Source of the DNA: Levilactobacillus humaensis
GTDB lineage: Bacteria > Bacillota > Bacilli > Lactobacillales > Lactobacillaceae
NCBI RefSeq assembly: GCF_024345185.1
Contig: NZ_BROB01000010.1
Span: 1 to 64,000, forward strand
Length of the DNA: 64,000 bases
Direction: 5' to 3'
In this document: positions 20,461 through 30,284 of the stretch, piece after piece
Position numbering within the stretch: the stretch's first letter is position 1
Layout: each line of letters starts with the position of its first letter
Made by a program: the position numbers and the translations under genes
The notes under the pieces: generated by a model
The model's database searches: none
Seen by the model: only the letters and a program-made list of their open reading frames with translations
What the model was told of the DNA's origin: nothing

Positions 20461-20625
20461 GACTTCTTCGCTCCTGTCTACTCTCAAGTCTGTCAATTGT
20501 CACACCACTGCTGGAATGTCTAGGTTATATTCTAGCACAGGGCAGACCGATTGACCCCCACAACTTGATCGGTTAAGGGAAAACGTAAACTAATTCAAAG
20601 AACTTCGTGTGACTTAAATCTAAAA

Positions 20626-20655
20626 AGAGCGGTAACGCTGAATGCGTTATCCCTC
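20626..20655 (-). terminator. terminator after BspA-like surface gene
   Basis: GATAACGC-ATTCA-GCGTTAC stem, then CTCTTTTTAG on the minus strand. Confidence 0.75.
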
Positions 20656-20691
20656 CTGATTATCATTTTAGCTTTAAACTCATACTGTCAT

Positions 20692-22812
20692 TTAGTCCTG
20701 ACGCTTGTACCAGTGGAAACTCAAGATCCCCAGCATCACTGCACCAATTGCCACCCACAGACTCGACTTCTTTTCGGTCGTCCGCGGTAACGTTGTCTGC
20801 TCGGACTGACGGTCCAGGTGACCCGTCGTGGTCGTCGAAGTCGTCTGATTATTAGCTGCATTATGAGTCTGGTCATGCGACTTGTTCAGAACACCCGCTG
20901 CCCCCTGACCACTTCCAAACTTCAGTAACTTGTCAGCAGTAGCGGCTGACTCTTTATTGGACTTAACTGGTAATTGTGGGTTCTTAACCGGGTTCTCAGG
21001 TTTCTTCTGCGGATTCTTATCAGTTGTCACAGTTCCACCACCATTCTCACCGCCATCAGCGGTAGCGCCATTACCACCGTCCGTGTTCGGATTGGTATCA
21101 GGATCAGTTGGTTCAGTCGGGGTGCCGGGGTTATCGGTTGACGACCCGGGGTTTTCCGGGGTCGTACCCGGATCCGTTGGCGTCGAGCCTGGGACTTTCT
21201 GCCAAACGTAGGTGTCAGCCTTCATTGCGCTCGTGTTTAACTGTGCGCTGGTGTATGTCTCCCCATTAGGCTTGTCCGCAGTTCCAGTCCCGACAGCTTG
21301 CCATAAGCCGGTATACATATCTGTAACTGGAATGTCAGGTAGTGCAACATTACCAGCGTCAGTTCCCTGAAACGTGTTGGGTCCGAGAACCAGTTCATGC
21401 AATCCCGTCGTGTTCTCTAAAGCTGAATTGGCTTGACCACTAGAGATCGTATCAAATCCTGACAGATCCAGTGAATTTAAGGATGCGTCATCAAAAAACA
21501 TTTGGAGCATTTGGAGATCCGTCTTAGGGTGCCAGTTGCTTAAATCAAGAGTCGACAGAAGCGGGTCACCATAGAACATTCTGGTAAATTTTTGTGAGCC
21601 AGAGACGTCCCACCGACTAACATCAACGGTCTTCAGTAGCGGATCATTCTCGAAAGTCTGAACAAAAAGCGTCACTTTCCCGGTCTGAAGCCCTGCAACA
21701 TCGAGTGAGCTCAAATTAGGCATATCCCCAAAAGTCGCCCTCAGGTTCTGCAGTTCAGGTGTCTGCCACTCACTGAGATCTAGGTTACTAATCGCTGTAC
21801 CTTGAAAGAGACTGTCAGCGGACTTTAAGCTTGAGACATTCCAATCTGCCGCATCGACATCCGTTAAGGATGTATCCCAAGACAACATGTTCGACATATT
21901 CGTGGCTTTGTTAGTGCTCGACCCAAGCTTGAAGCTCGTAATGCTCATTGGACGGCTGGCTGAGCCTCCTAGCAAACTTGACAGATTAGTCACATGACTG
22001 AGATCCAAAGAACTCAGATCCAGGCTCTCCAATGAAGTATCACCGCTAAACATTTCTGACATGTTTTGTACATTAGAAGCATCTACGTTCTCCCAACCGT
22101 CGATTTCGGTGAGATTCGGCATTAGTGCAAACAATAAACTGCTATCTTCTGGAAGCACAGTTACTGAATTATCCGCAAAAACTAACTTTGTGGCACTTTG
22201 TATAAGCAACATGCCATCCATGACACCACCAGTAATTGTCACCACACCATTGCTATCTTCGGTCCATTTAGCCTTACCATTTGCACCACGTTTCGTGATC
22301 GTTGGAACGGTATCCCGCAACAAACTCATGCGAGACATCATCTTACGTGGCAAATTAGCCATGACTTTCTCCGTCGAATCTGTCAGTTTATCTGCATCTG
22401 TTGCCGACTTATCAGTCAACGACTCCAAATCAACCGGAACAACGCTCGATGTCACTGATTCATCTGTCTTCTTCGTTACCGGTGGTGTTACTTTTACCGG
22501 TTCAGTCTGGCCTTCTGTTTCCTTAGTTGTTTTCCCAGAGGTGACTGTTTCATCTGACGCACTTGGCTTGGTATCCGTCTCATCAGTCTTGGATTCTGTT
22601 TCAGGTGCTGGTGTCCCCTTTGACAGAACGGCTTGCTTGGCCGTCGGGTCGTCAGCCGTAGTCTGAGCTTTCGTGCTACTGTCAGTACCATTGCCCTGAT
22701 CTGTCGTATCTGCATGGATGGTATCAACCTGTAACCCCATGCCGGCAACAACCCCAAGAATTGTCAATGTCGTTAACTTCTGTTTAGTTGTGATCCTCAA
22801 CTTTTTTGTCAT
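20692..22812 (-). CDS. BspA-type leucine-rich-repeat surface protein with LPRTTE sorting signal
   Basis: Large cell-wall protein of 706 residues, probably an adhesin. A signal peptide covers about 1-34. A Thr/Ser/Asp-rich stretch (35-150) follows. A central domain repeats a 23-25-residue DUF285/BspA LRR unit (for example NMSEMFSGDTSLESLDLSSL, ADSLFQGTAISNLDL). A Pro/Thr/Asp spacer comes next, and the anchor LPRTTE, a hydrophobic segment and KRQD end it. The LPxTxE signal agrees with the other anchored proteins here. Own promoter and terminator; inserted between acpS and the baeRF gene. Confidence 0.9.
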   Translation of the reverse strand: MTKKLRITTKQKLTTLTILGVVAGMGLQVDTIHADTTDQGNGTDSSTKAQTTADDPTAKQAVLSKGTPAPETESKTDETDTKPSASDETVTSGKTTKETEGQTEPVKVTPPVTKKTDESVTSSVVPVDLESLTDKSATDADKLTDSTEKVMANLPRKMMSRMSLLRDTVPTITKRGANGKAKWTEDSNGVVTITGGVMDGMLLIQSATKLVFADNSVTVLPEDSSLLFALMPNLTEIDGWENVDASNVQNMSEMFSGDTSLESLDLSSLDLSHVTNLSSLLGGSASRPMSITSFKLGSSTNKATNMSNMLSWDTSLTDVDAADWNVSSLKSADSLFQGTAISNLDLSEWQTPELQNLRATFGDMPNLSSLDVAGLQTGKVTLFVQTFENDPLLKTVDVSRWDVSGSQKFTRMFYGDPLLSTLDLSNWHPKTDLQMLQMFFDDASLNSLDLSGFDTISSGQANSALENTTGLHELVLGPNTFQGTDAGNVALPDIPVTDMYTGLWQAVGTGTADKPNGETYTSAQLNTSAMKADTYVWQKVPGSTPTDPGTTPENPGSSTDNPGTPTEPTDPDTNPNTDGGNGATADGGENGGGTVTTDKNPQKKPENPVKNPQLPVKSNKESAATADKLLKFGSGQGAAGVLNKSHDQTHNAANNQTTSTTTTGHLDRQSEQTTLPRTTEKKSSLWVAIGAVMLGILSFHWYKRQD

Positions 22813-22855
22813 ATGAATAGCCCTCTCAATGTGACATCCCTAGTCTTCTGAGTAA

Positions 22856-22884
22856 AGTATAATCGTGGCTAATCTCGAAGTCCA
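22856..22884 (-). promoter_or_regulatory. putative promoter of BspA-like gene
   Basis: Minus-strand TGGACT (22879-22884), 17 bp, TATACT (22856-22861), about 45 bp before the start codon. Confidence 0.55.
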
Positions 22885-23021
22885 CAGCTTAGCACAATTA
22901 TTTTCATGTGAAATTATTCCGGCCATTATATGTCGGCCTCTAAGCTATTCCTACCAACCATCTAGTATTTTATTTGTTTTTTAGCCTGCCAACCACAGCT
23001 CAATAGTCAAAGCCGTCACAC

Positions 23022-23050
23022 AAAAAGGACTGGTCACCCCAGTCCTTTCT
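23022..23050 (-). terminator. terminator after baeRF gene
   Basis: AAAGGACTGG / CCAGTCCTTT stem, TTTTT tail on the minus strand. Confidence 0.88.
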
Positions 23051-23083
23051 CGCACTCTGTGAACTAATTCCTCCAAACATCCA

Positions 23084-24226
23084 TTAGCTCACAACGGCCT
23101 CACGGAACCGTAACTGGGCAGCGATGATGCTCCGGGTTGGCATTTCAGCCGCTGGCAGGACTTGAATCTTGCCACCTTGCTTGGCCACTAATAGTGCCAA
23201 GTCATTGTATAAATTGTTCTCCCGGCTCAACGCCGTGGCAGTCGTCACCTCACCCGTCTCTAGCAGGTGACCCGGATGCTTAGCGCCAGCTTGTAGCCAC
23301 AGGGTCCCTAGTTGGCCCTGAACCGCAGCTGTTGCCAATGCCCCAACGTCCTGAACCACCCGGTCACGTGAACGGGCCTTGGCATAGGCATCCTGACGAA
23401 TCTGGGTCGCCTGCTCATGACGCAGGGCATTCACCTTCACCGCCAGTTCTGCCAGGGATTGATTGGCTGCCGCCAGATTGGTTCCTTGAACCAGACGAAT
23501 CATCGGGTCCAGGTAGGCATTCTGGGAGAGCTTCCGGAAGTTCCCTTGGTCGGCAGCACCCGCCACCAGAATCAATGGCACTTGGTCCACATTTGAGAAA
23601 TGCTGACTCACATAGTTATCAACGGCCATGAAGTAGTTCCGCTGATCCGCGGCCTTCCCCGCATCGACAGACCCGGTACCACTATAATGTGTCCCAACCC
23701 CAGCGGACCGTTGCCAGCGGCCACTGTCACGTAACTCGCTGCCCAACGCTTGTTTCAATGTTACTGGTGCGTCCACCGGTAAGTTCACTAACTCTGCGCG
23801 GCCGCCCCGAACTTGCGCGAACTCGAACCCTTCCCCATTGAGCAACAGAAGGTCATAATCCCCAGTCAAGTCCCGTGATTCCAAGATTGGCAAGACATTG
23901 GGCCGGGTGGTCACAGTAATGGTTGGCCCAATCGCCGTGTGTAACCAGTAGTGATAACTATCCGTGGCGCCCGCCATAATCACGAGCCCTTGAGCACCAC
24001 CGTTGGTCAGCGGACCATGTTCGTATGGTTCAAATGCGTCCTCATAAGTCGACCACGCACGGTTAGGGGCGACTGCTATTAACTGTTTCTTCCCAGCTGA
24101 GAGTAAGCTATTGAACTGGGTCCGATCAATCGCGGGGACCCCGGTGATGGGTAAGGTCATGGTGACAAAAGGACCTGGCTTAGCGGCGAGCGTCAGTGCA
24201 GCGTGTAAGTCGAAGTGATTTGCCAT
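23084..24226 (-). CDS. baeRF-family protein (bacterial eRF1-like)
   Basis: A 380-residue soluble protein. I recognise the pattern of the bacterial archaeo-eukaryotic release factor families: an N-terminal domain with a QFNSLL helix, a central segment (YDLLLLNGEGFEFAQVRGGRAELVNLP) and a C-terminal eRF1-domain-3-like part (VADNYVS..., ILVAGAADQGNFRKLS). Such proteins are predicted to act on ribosomes or peptidyl-tRNA, but no reaction is established for this one, and a GGQ tripeptide is absent. The start ATG has GGAGG 10 nt upstream. Monocistronic. The family call is from memory of the pattern. Confidence 0.6.
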   Translation of the reverse strand: MANHFDLHAALTLAAKPGPFVTMTLPITGVPAIDRTQFNSLLSAGKKQLIAVAPNRAWSTYEDAFEPYEHGPLTNGGAQGLVIMAGATDSYHYWLHTAIGPTITVTTRPNVLPILESRDLTGDYDLLLLNGEGFEFAQVRGGRAELVNLPVDAPVTLKQALGSELRDSGRWQRSAGVGTHYSGTGSVDAGKAADQRNYFMAVDNYVSQHFSNVDQVPLILVAGAADQGNFRKLSQNAYLDPMIRLVQGTNLAAANQSLAELAVKVNALRHEQATQIRQDAYAKARSRDRVVQDVGALATAAVQGQLGTLWLQAGAKHPGHLLETGEVTTATALSRENNLYNDLALLVAKQGGKIQVLPAAEMPTRSIIAAQLRFREAVVS

Positions 24227-24445
24227 AGTATGAAAACCTCCGTGGTTTTGTGAGTTGAGTTCTTTGCAATAAGTTATTTCATATTGTTTCGATAAGCTAA
24301 TAATAGCACACAGAATAAACTAATGCAACTAGAATTGTGAATTTAATAACTAAATAACCCTATTACATAAATTATTAGCCGCTTTCAAAGGCCTGTCACC
24401 GGCCTTTATCAACCAACTATTAAGAAAATCTAAATCTCAAATCAC

Positions 24446-24489
24446 GTAAAAAAAGCGTTAGCCGACCTGCCTAGTCGACTAACGCTTCC
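24446..24489 (-). terminator. terminator after cshA
   Basis: AGCGTTAGtCGAC / GTCGgCTAACGCT stem, then TTTTTTT on the minus strand. Confidence 0.92.
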
Positions 24490-24512
24490 TTCTAATCAAT
24501 TAACTTTTTAAT

Positions 24513-26078
24513 TTAGTCTTTTTTCCGAATGGTAAACCCACGGCCACCCTCGGAACGCCGACCACCATTATTGCTGTGTCGGTTACGATCGCCGCCACCA
24601 TGGTTACGTGAATCATGGCTACGAGAACCGTGACGGTCATGATCGCCACCACGACGGTCTTGACGTTGACGGTAGCCGCCACCACCATTACCGCTACGAC
24701 GATAGTTACTGCCACCACGGTGGTAACCCCCACCGCCGTGACGCTTGCCGCCGCGCTTAGGTAATGGCCGTTCTGGCGTAATCTTAACTGGAACCTGGCT
24801 ACTGTCATCCTTGGTCAAATCGTTTAACAACGCTGCAACCAAGTCTTCAGCATCAAATTCGTTTAAGAGGCCTTCAGCCGTCTTGGCAAACTTTTCAGTA
24901 TCCGTTTTGTTCACAAGGTCAGTAACCTTGTCCTTAGCGGCACCTAATTGGCTAACCAATGCTTCTTCATCCGAAGGTGGCTTCAATGGAAGCATACGCA
25001 CCTTCGTCAGTTTTTCGATTTCACGCAAGTAATCCATTTCGTTAGGCGTCACGAAAGTCATGGAAACCCCATGCTTCCCGGCACGACCGGTACGGCCGAC
25101 ACGGTGAACGTAACTATCTGGATCTTGTGGAATATCGTAGTTATACACGTGGGTCACGTCGTTAATATCGATACCACGAGCAGCGACGTCAGTCGCAACT
25201 AAGATATCTAACTTACCGTGACGGAATTGGTTCATGATTTGTGTCCGACGCTTTTGCGTCAAGTCACCATGAATTCCGGCGGCGTTGTAACCCCGGGCTT
25301 GTAACCCGCTAGAGATTTCATCCACCCGACGCTTAGTCCGAGTGAACACGATGGTCAAGTCTGGCGACTGAACATCGAAGAAACGCGTCATAACATCGAA
25401 TTTTTCAAAGTCACGAGCGCGAACGTAGAATTGATCGATCAAGTCGGTCGTTAATTCCTTTGCCTTAATCTTCACGTGCTTAGGGTCTTTCATGAATTGA
25501 ACCCCAACCCGTTTGATTTCGGGTGGCATCGTTGCGGAGAAGAGCATCGTTTGACGCGCTTCTGGCAATTGCTTGATGATGTCTTCAATATCGTCCAAGA
25601 AACCCATGTTTAACATTTCATCGGCTTCATCGAGGACTAACATTTGGACATGGTCCAACTTCAAGGTCCGACGCCGGATGTGGTCGAGTAAACGACCTGG
25701 CGTCCCCACAATAACTTGTGGGTGGTTCTTCAGGGATTTAATTTGGCGACGAATGTCCGCCCCACCGTAAACGACTTGGACGTTTGCCCGTTCGTTACGG
25801 CCTAATTTATAAATTTCTTCTTGGGTTTGAATGGCTAATTCCCGTGTTGGGGATACAACCAATGCTTGAACATTTGGATTGCTCTTATCAATCTTCTCTA
25901 AGATTGGTAAGGCAAATGCCGCAGTCTTCCCTGTCCCGGTTTGGGCTTGTCCAATAACGTCTTGACCAGCCAAAACCATGGGGATTGTCTCGGCTTGAAT
26001 TGGGGTCGCTTCTTCATAACCTGCTGTCGTAACAGCCTTCAGTAGGTCTTCAGAAAGACCCAGTTCTTTAAACTTCAA
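24513..26078 (-). CDS. cshA: DEAD-box RNA helicase CshA
   Basis: ATP-dependent RNA helicase of the RNA degradosome and ribosome assembly, with a role in cold adaptation. Motifs in order: Q motif (ATPIQAETIP), I (AQTGTGKT), Ia (PTRELAIQ), II (LDEAD), III (SAT), and VI (HRVGRTGRAG). The C-terminal 90 residues are rich in Gly, Arg and His (an RGG-like RNA-binding tail). The start is TTG at 26076-26078, with AGGAGG 9 nt upstream. Strong terminator after it. Confidence 0.96.
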   Translation of the reverse strand: MKFKELGLSEDLLKAVTTAGYEEATPIQAETIPMVLAGQDVIGQAQTGTGKTAAFALPILEKIDKSNPNVQALVVSPTRELAIQTQEEIYKLGRNERANVQVVYGGADIRRQIKSLKNHPQVIVGTPGRLLDHIRRRTLKLDHVQMLVLDEADEMLNMGFLDDIEDIIKQLPEARQTMLFSATMPPEIKRVGVQFMKDPKHVKIKAKELTTDLIDQFYVRARDFEKFDVMTRFFDVQSPDLTIVFTRTKRRVDEISSGLQARGYNAAGIHGDLTQKRRTQIMNQFRHGKLDILVATDVAARGIDINDVTHVYNYDIPQDPDSYVHRVGRTGRAGKHGVSMTFVTPNEMDYLREIEKLTKVRMLPLKPPSDEEALVSQLGAAKDKVTDLVNKTDTEKFAKTAEGLLNEFDAEDLVAALLNDLTKDDSSQVPVKITPERPLPKRGGKRHGGGGYHRGGSNYRRSGNGGGGYRQRQDRRGGDHDRHGSRSHDSRNHGGGDRNRHSNNGGRRSEGGRGFTIRKKD

Positions 26079-26229
26079 AAATAATTTCCTCCTAATGGGT
26101 ACATCGCCCTAGTGCCTCGCAAATCTTGGAAAAAATCCGTTTTCCGTGAGACGGTTTACGATTGGCTAGAGCGGAGTAAGTTCGTTTCTTCAAATAAGCA
26201 ACTAAACCATCATACATCGTGCCTACAAA

Positions 26230-26264
26230 ATAAGCAACTCCCACGACTCGTGGAAGTTGCCTTG
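26230..26264 (-). terminator. terminator after murF
   Basis: GCAACTTCCACGA / TCGTGGGAGTTGC stem, then TTATTTT on the minus strand, just after the murF stop. It lies inside the 194 bp between murF and cshA. Confidence 0.8.
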
Positions 26265-26272
26265 TTATTGAC

Positions 26273-27658
26273 TTATTCTTGTACCGGATCCTGTAAGGCC
26301 GCTAACACTTGCTCCAAATGAATCCCGTGAGATCCCTTTAATAAAATCTGATCGGCAGCAGTTAACGAACCCTGTAAGGTCGCTGAAAGCGATGCCAGGT
26401 CATCTGCGGCAAAATGAGTCACGGCGAGGCCTGGATAACGCTGTGCTAAGCGCTCCTGTAGGGCCACCATGTGGGGGCCAACCAGGTAAACGTGGCTGAT
26501 CGCTTGCGGATCAACCGCATCCGCTAATCCAGCGTGCATGGCGTCGGATTGGTCACCCAGTTCGAGCATGTCACCCAGGACGACAACCCGTTGGCCGGTA
26601 ACTGGCGTCTTCGAGAAGGCCGCCAATACCTGTTTAACCGCCGTCGGATTAGAGTTGTAGACATCACTCAAGATATCCTCACCATTGCTCCCCTTGAGCC
26701 ATTCTGCCCGGTTCTCGGTCAGCGTGACGTTAGCCAAGGCCTTCTGGGCGTTTTCGGGACGAATCCGATAGACCGTGGCCACTGCCAACGCAGCCAAGGC
26801 GTTGTTGACATTGTAAGTCCCAATCATCGGAATCGTAAAGGTTGTGTCTGGCCACTCATTAGTGGTAAAGGTCGTTGCGGTTGACGTTCCGGCAACGTTA
26901 GTAGCAAAGAGATCGTTGTCTTCACCCTGGCCAAAGGTGACTTGGCTTTGACTTAAATCCGTGACCCGTTCACGTAACAGGGGTTCATCCCCGTTGTAAA
27001 CTAAGGAGCCATCCTCGCTCAGCCCATGGGTAATCTCCATCTTAGCATCCGCAATCTTGTCACGGGTCCCGAAGAATTCGATATGGGCCTCACCAATCAT
27101 GGTGATGATGGCCAGGTCTGGTGAGACCAATTTACTGAGGAAGTCAAGCTGTCCAGGACGGTCCATCCCCATCTCAACCACTAACATCTCAGTATTGGGT
27201 TCCATGGAAAGAACCGTCATGGGGACGCCAATCTCGTTGTTAAAATTGGCATGCGTCTTGGTGACATTGAACTGCGTTGCTAAGATACTGGCAACCATAT
27301 CCTTAGTCGTCGTCTTCCCATTACTGCCAGTGATGGCAACAACTCGAGGGTTAATCTTCATCAGATAGTATTGCGCCAATGCCTGTAAGGCCTTCAATGA
27401 ATCCGCAACCTGAATGATTGGAAAATCAGCGGGGGCTGTCGCTAAGTCACGAGCCCAGAGGGTTGCAACTGCGCCATGGTCAATCGCCGATTGAATAAAC
27501 TGGTGACCATCGTTTTCACCTGTTAAGGGAATAAAGAGTCCCCCCGGTTGGAGGTGGCGACTATCGAACGCCACACTCGTGACGCTCACATTTTCCCATT
27601 CTTTATAATCATTGATTGCTCCCACTGCATGAGCAATTTCAGCAAGTTGCATCTTCAT
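26273..27658 (-). CDS. murF: UDP-MurNAc-tripeptide:D-Ala-D-Ala ligase MurF
   Basis: Last cytoplasmic step in making the UDP-MurNAc-pentapeptide: adds D-Ala-D-Ala with ATP. Seen: the Mur-ligase P-loop ITGSNGKTTTKDM, the carbamoyl-Lys region, and the C-terminal GDMLELG segment. About 461 residues. The ATG at 27656-27658 (MKMQLAEIA) has AGGAG 10 nt upstream; the upstream extension is not supported. Confidence 0.96.
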   Translation of the reverse strand: MKMQLAEIAHAVGAINDYKEWENVSVTSVAFDSRHLQPGGLFIPLTGENDGHQFIQSAIDHGAVATLWARDLATAPADFPIIQVADSLKALQALAQYYLMKINPRVVAITGSNGKTTTKDMVASILATQFNVTKTHANFNNEIGVPMTVLSMEPNTEMLVVEMGMDRPGQLDFLSKLVSPDLAIITMIGEAHIEFFGTRDKIADAKMEITHGLSEDGSLVYNGDEPLLRERVTDLSQSQVTFGQGEDNDLFATNVAGTSTATTFTTNEWPDTTFTIPMIGTYNVNNALAALAVATVYRIRPENAQKALANVTLTENRAEWLKGSNGEDILSDVYNSNPTAVKQVLAAFSKTPVTGQRVVVLGDMLELGDQSDAMHAGLADAVDPQAISHVYLVGPHMVALQERLAQRYPGLAVTHFAADDLASLSATLQGSLTAADQILLKGSHGIHLEQVLAALQDPVQE

Positions 27659-27762
27659 GTTATTAAGGCTCCTATATTCCGGGGACAATTGCACCATCCC
27701 CGCTTTAGTTTCGAGGGGTCGTCAGCCGCCTCGTTAATCCTGTTTTTGAAATTCTGAAATTC

Positions 27763-27771
27763 ATTATACCA
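27763..27771 (-). promoter_or_regulatory. murF promoter, extended -10
   Basis: Minus-strand TGGTATAAT, a consensus extended -10; -35 weak. Confidence 0.6.
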
Positions 27772-27801
27772 TGGATCACTAAGTCCTCGCTTAAACCGAC
27801 A

Positions 27802-27841
27802 AATAAAAACCACCGGAAACCTAACGTCCCAGTGGTTTATT
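27802..27841 (-). terminator. terminator after unidentified gene
   Basis: AAACCACTGG / CCGGTGGTTT stem followed by TTATTT on the minus strand. Confidence 0.75.
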
Positions 27842-27846
27842 CACGG

Positions 27847-28632
27847 TTAAATTAAATCCATCACGTCGCTAAAGACTTGGTTATCGTGGATACTGAGCGC
27901 CCATTCACGGGTGGTCAGATCGTAACGCAGACTAGCTACTTCTCGGGAGTCAGCGTAAACCTCTTCCTGAGAATACCAAGTCGCTTGCCGTTCAGGGTGG
28001 GTGATTGCCCGCACCGGAATCACGTAGATCCGATGACGTTCCACCAATTGGTCAAAGGCAATGATCATGCCATCCACCAGGCCCTGAATCAGCTGCAACA
28101 GAATTTCCTGAGGCACATCGCTGATGGCTAACGGACGAGCAAAGACCCACCGGTTATTGTGCATCGCCCGCAGGTGACGTTTGATGCTGACTTCCAACAC
28201 GTGGTCAAAACTGTTGAGGTGCCGGTAGTAGGTCTTATAAAACCCATCGCGTAGCGTCAGATACACATAGTCGTTCTGCAACTTCGCGTAGAACGGCGTT
28301 CGGATGTGGGTGTCCATGTGAGCCAGATAGAGCAACTCGGCAATTTCATTAGGCAAGAGAAAATCTAAATCATCGCCATGCGTATAGTCGAGCCACTTGA
28401 CGGGATGCTCATGCTTGCCCAGTAAATACCGACGAATCTGGGTCTGTCCAGTCAGCGTCTGGAGCCGTGTATGCGGATTAATTTCGGTATCACTGTCGGA
28501 TTCTGCATTAAGCAAAAGGAGCTGATTGGGAATGGCGGGAACGCCGTTCAAAAAATCAGCTGGTGATATCCCTAACGAATAAATCATATTCGTTACGGGT
28601 TCTAAACTTAAGTAAACAAAATTTCCGCGCAT
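27847..28632 (-). CDS. conserved protein of unknown function
   Basis: I do not recognise this protein. It has about 261 residues, is soluble, has no signal peptide or membrane segment, and is rich in Leu, His, Tyr and Asp. The ATG at 28630-28632 (MRGNFVYLSLEP) has GGGGAAGAG 9 nt upstream and is preferred to the one nine codons earlier, which overlaps that site. It lies 69 bp after htpX on the same strand and has its own terminator, so it may be the last gene of lemA-htpX. Confidence 0.8.
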   Translation of the reverse strand: MRGNFVYLSLEPVTNMIYSLGISPADFLNGVPAIPNQLLLLNAESDSDTEINPHTRLQTLTGQTQIRRYLLGKHEHPVKWLDYTHGDDLDFLLPNEIAELLYLAHMDTHIRTPFYAKLQNDYVYLTLRDGFYKTYYRHLNSFDHVLEVSIKRHLRAMHNNRWVFARPLAISDVPQEILLQLIQGLVDGMIIAFDQLVERHRIYVIPVRAITHPERQATWYSQEEVYADSREVASLRYDLTTREWALSIHDNQVFSDVMDLI

Positions 28633-28701
28633 ACGCTTACACTCTTCCCCTGGTCTCATGTTAATTGTACTACGAAACGGCCAATTAGCCGCGACTATTT
28701 T

Positions 28702-29595
28702 TTACATTTTTTCGAGGCGGGCAATCCGATCGGCAATCGGGGGATGGGTGGCGAACAAGTCACCCATTTTCTTCTTATTCTTAAACGGATCGCCGATGTA
28801 TAAGGCCGAACTATTTGGATCGGCTGCCTGCATCGGTTGGCTGTCATCAATCTTCCTCAAGGCGCCAATTAGGCCCTGAGGGTTCCGTGTGAGCTCGACA
28901 CTCGACGCATCAGCCAGATACTCCCGATTACGCGACAAGGCCATCTGCGCGATACTAGCGGCCAATGGTGCCAAGATAATCAAGAGGATCGAGATGACAA
29001 TACCGATGACGTTGCCACCGGAATCGCGATCGTCACTCCGCCGTCGACTGCCACCCCACCAGAACCAATTGTTGGCAAAGCTGACCAGCAGGCCAATCGC
29101 CGCAGAAAGGGCCAGGGCAATCGTTTGTAGCCTGATGTCGTAGTTCCGCACGTGAGAAATCTCATGCCCGATAACCCCTTCAAGTTCCTCACGGTCGAGT
29201 CGATCCATAATGCCTGTGGTCACAGCCACTGCAGCATGCTCTGGATCGTTACCCGTCGCAAAGGCATTGGGACTGGGATCATTAATAATGAAGACTCGTG
29301 GCATGGGCACCTTGCCCACCATTGCCATGTCTTCAATCATATGCCACAATTGTGGCGCCTGATCCACGCTGGTAATCTCCTTGGCATGGTTCATGCTCAT
29401 GACCACATTGGTCGACTGGCTAATCATGATCGCCATGTAAACCCCGGCGACCACGGCGGCAATGACCGTGCCAGAAACCCAGTTCGACCAGAACACGTCG
29501 CCTAGCGCCGCTCCCAGTGCCAAGACGAGCAGGCCAAAACCAAACATGACGTACCATGTTCGTCGTTTGTTACTGGCAATTTGTTCATACAGCAT
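28702..29595 (-). CDS. htpX: membrane zinc protease HtpX
   Basis: M48 metalloprotease of the cytoplasmic membrane that acts in membrane-protein quality control beside FtsH. Four hydrophobic segments; the zinc motif HEISH lies on the cytoplasmic side, with the third ligand Glu in NREYLAD. 297 residues, normal length. It follows lemA by 19 bp, a pairing seen across lactobacilli. The ribosome site is weak (GTAGG), so coupling to lemA is possible. Confidence 0.96.
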   Translation of the reverse strand: MLYEQIASNKRRTWYVMFGFGLLVLALGAALGDVFWSNWVSGTVIAAVVAGVYMAIMISQSTNVVMSMNHAKEITSVDQAPQLWHMIEDMAMVGKVPMPRVFIINDPSPNAFATGNDPEHAAVAVTTGIMDRLDREELEGVIGHEISHVRNYDIRLQTIALALSAAIGLLVSFANNWFWWGGSRRRSDDRDSGGNVIGIVISILLIILAPLAASIAQMALSRNREYLADASSVELTRNPQGLIGALRKIDDSQPMQAADPNSSALYIGDPFKNKKKMGDLFATHPPIADRIARLEKM

Positions 29596-29614
29596 GTTAT
29601 CGCCTACTTACCTG

Positions 29615-30181
29615 TTATTTAAAATCGTCAAAGTTAACCTTAGGTGTTGTCTTTTCTTCTTCAGGGACTTGAAGATATTCGCTACCTTGGAAATTGTGAA
29701 TTTTGGCAACAATGTTACTTGGGAATGATTGAATCTTAACCGTCATGCTGGCTACGGAACTGTTGTACAGTTGCCGGGAGTAAGCAATCTTGTTTTCAGT
29801 GTTCGTCAATTCTTCCATTAAGTTGGTGAATTGGGTGTTCGCCTTCAAGTCCGGATAGTTTTCGGAAAGCGCAAACAATGACCGCAACGTGGTCGACAGC
29901 TCGTTAGAAACTTCCATCGTCTTCTGGTGATCATCGGCCGGAACCGCCGTTAACTGATTCCGTAATTCGACAACCTTCTTCAGCGTCCCTTGTTCATAGT
30001 TGGCGTAGCCCTTGGTCGTTGAGACCAGGTTCGGAATCAAGTCATTCCGTCGTTTCAATTGCACGTCAATCTGACTCCATGACTCTTGTACGTAAGTCCG
30101 CGTCTTAACCAGTCCGTTGTAAGAACTCACATACCAAATTGCTAAAATTGCGATGACCACAATTAAAATTATCCAACCCAT
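29615..30181 (-). CDS. lemA: LemA family protein
   Basis: Small membrane protein: one N-terminal membrane segment (MGWIILIVVIAILAIWYVS), then a helical-bundle domain with YNGLVKTR, WSQIDVQLKRRNDLIPNLV and the GSEYLQVPEEE end. The role is not settled. The ATG at 30179-30181 has AAGGAG 8 nt upstream; the longer frame is discarded. It forms a unit with htpX. Confidence 0.95.
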   Translation of the reverse strand: MGWIILIVVIAILAIWYVSSYNGLVKTRTYVQESWSQIDVQLKRRNDLIPNLVSTTKGYANYEQGTLKKVVELRNQLTAVPADDHQKTMEVSNELSTTLRSLFALSENYPDLKANTQFTNLMEELTNTENKIAYSRQLYNSSVASMTVKIQSFPSNIVAKIHNFQGSEYLQVPEEEKTTPKVNFDDFK

Positions 30182-30284
30182 TCTAATCACTCCTTGTCCA
30201 GTTTCTGGTAAACTCATCATAACAAATGGTTTTGGCCGAGGCCAGTATGTCCGCCTGCCTTAACCAATAATTAGGAGGTTTCCC

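Noticed and set aside
26100-26229. A riboswitch or cold-shock leader upstream of cshA
   Set aside because: Only a 4-bp stem followed by a T-run is visible, too weak to support a call.
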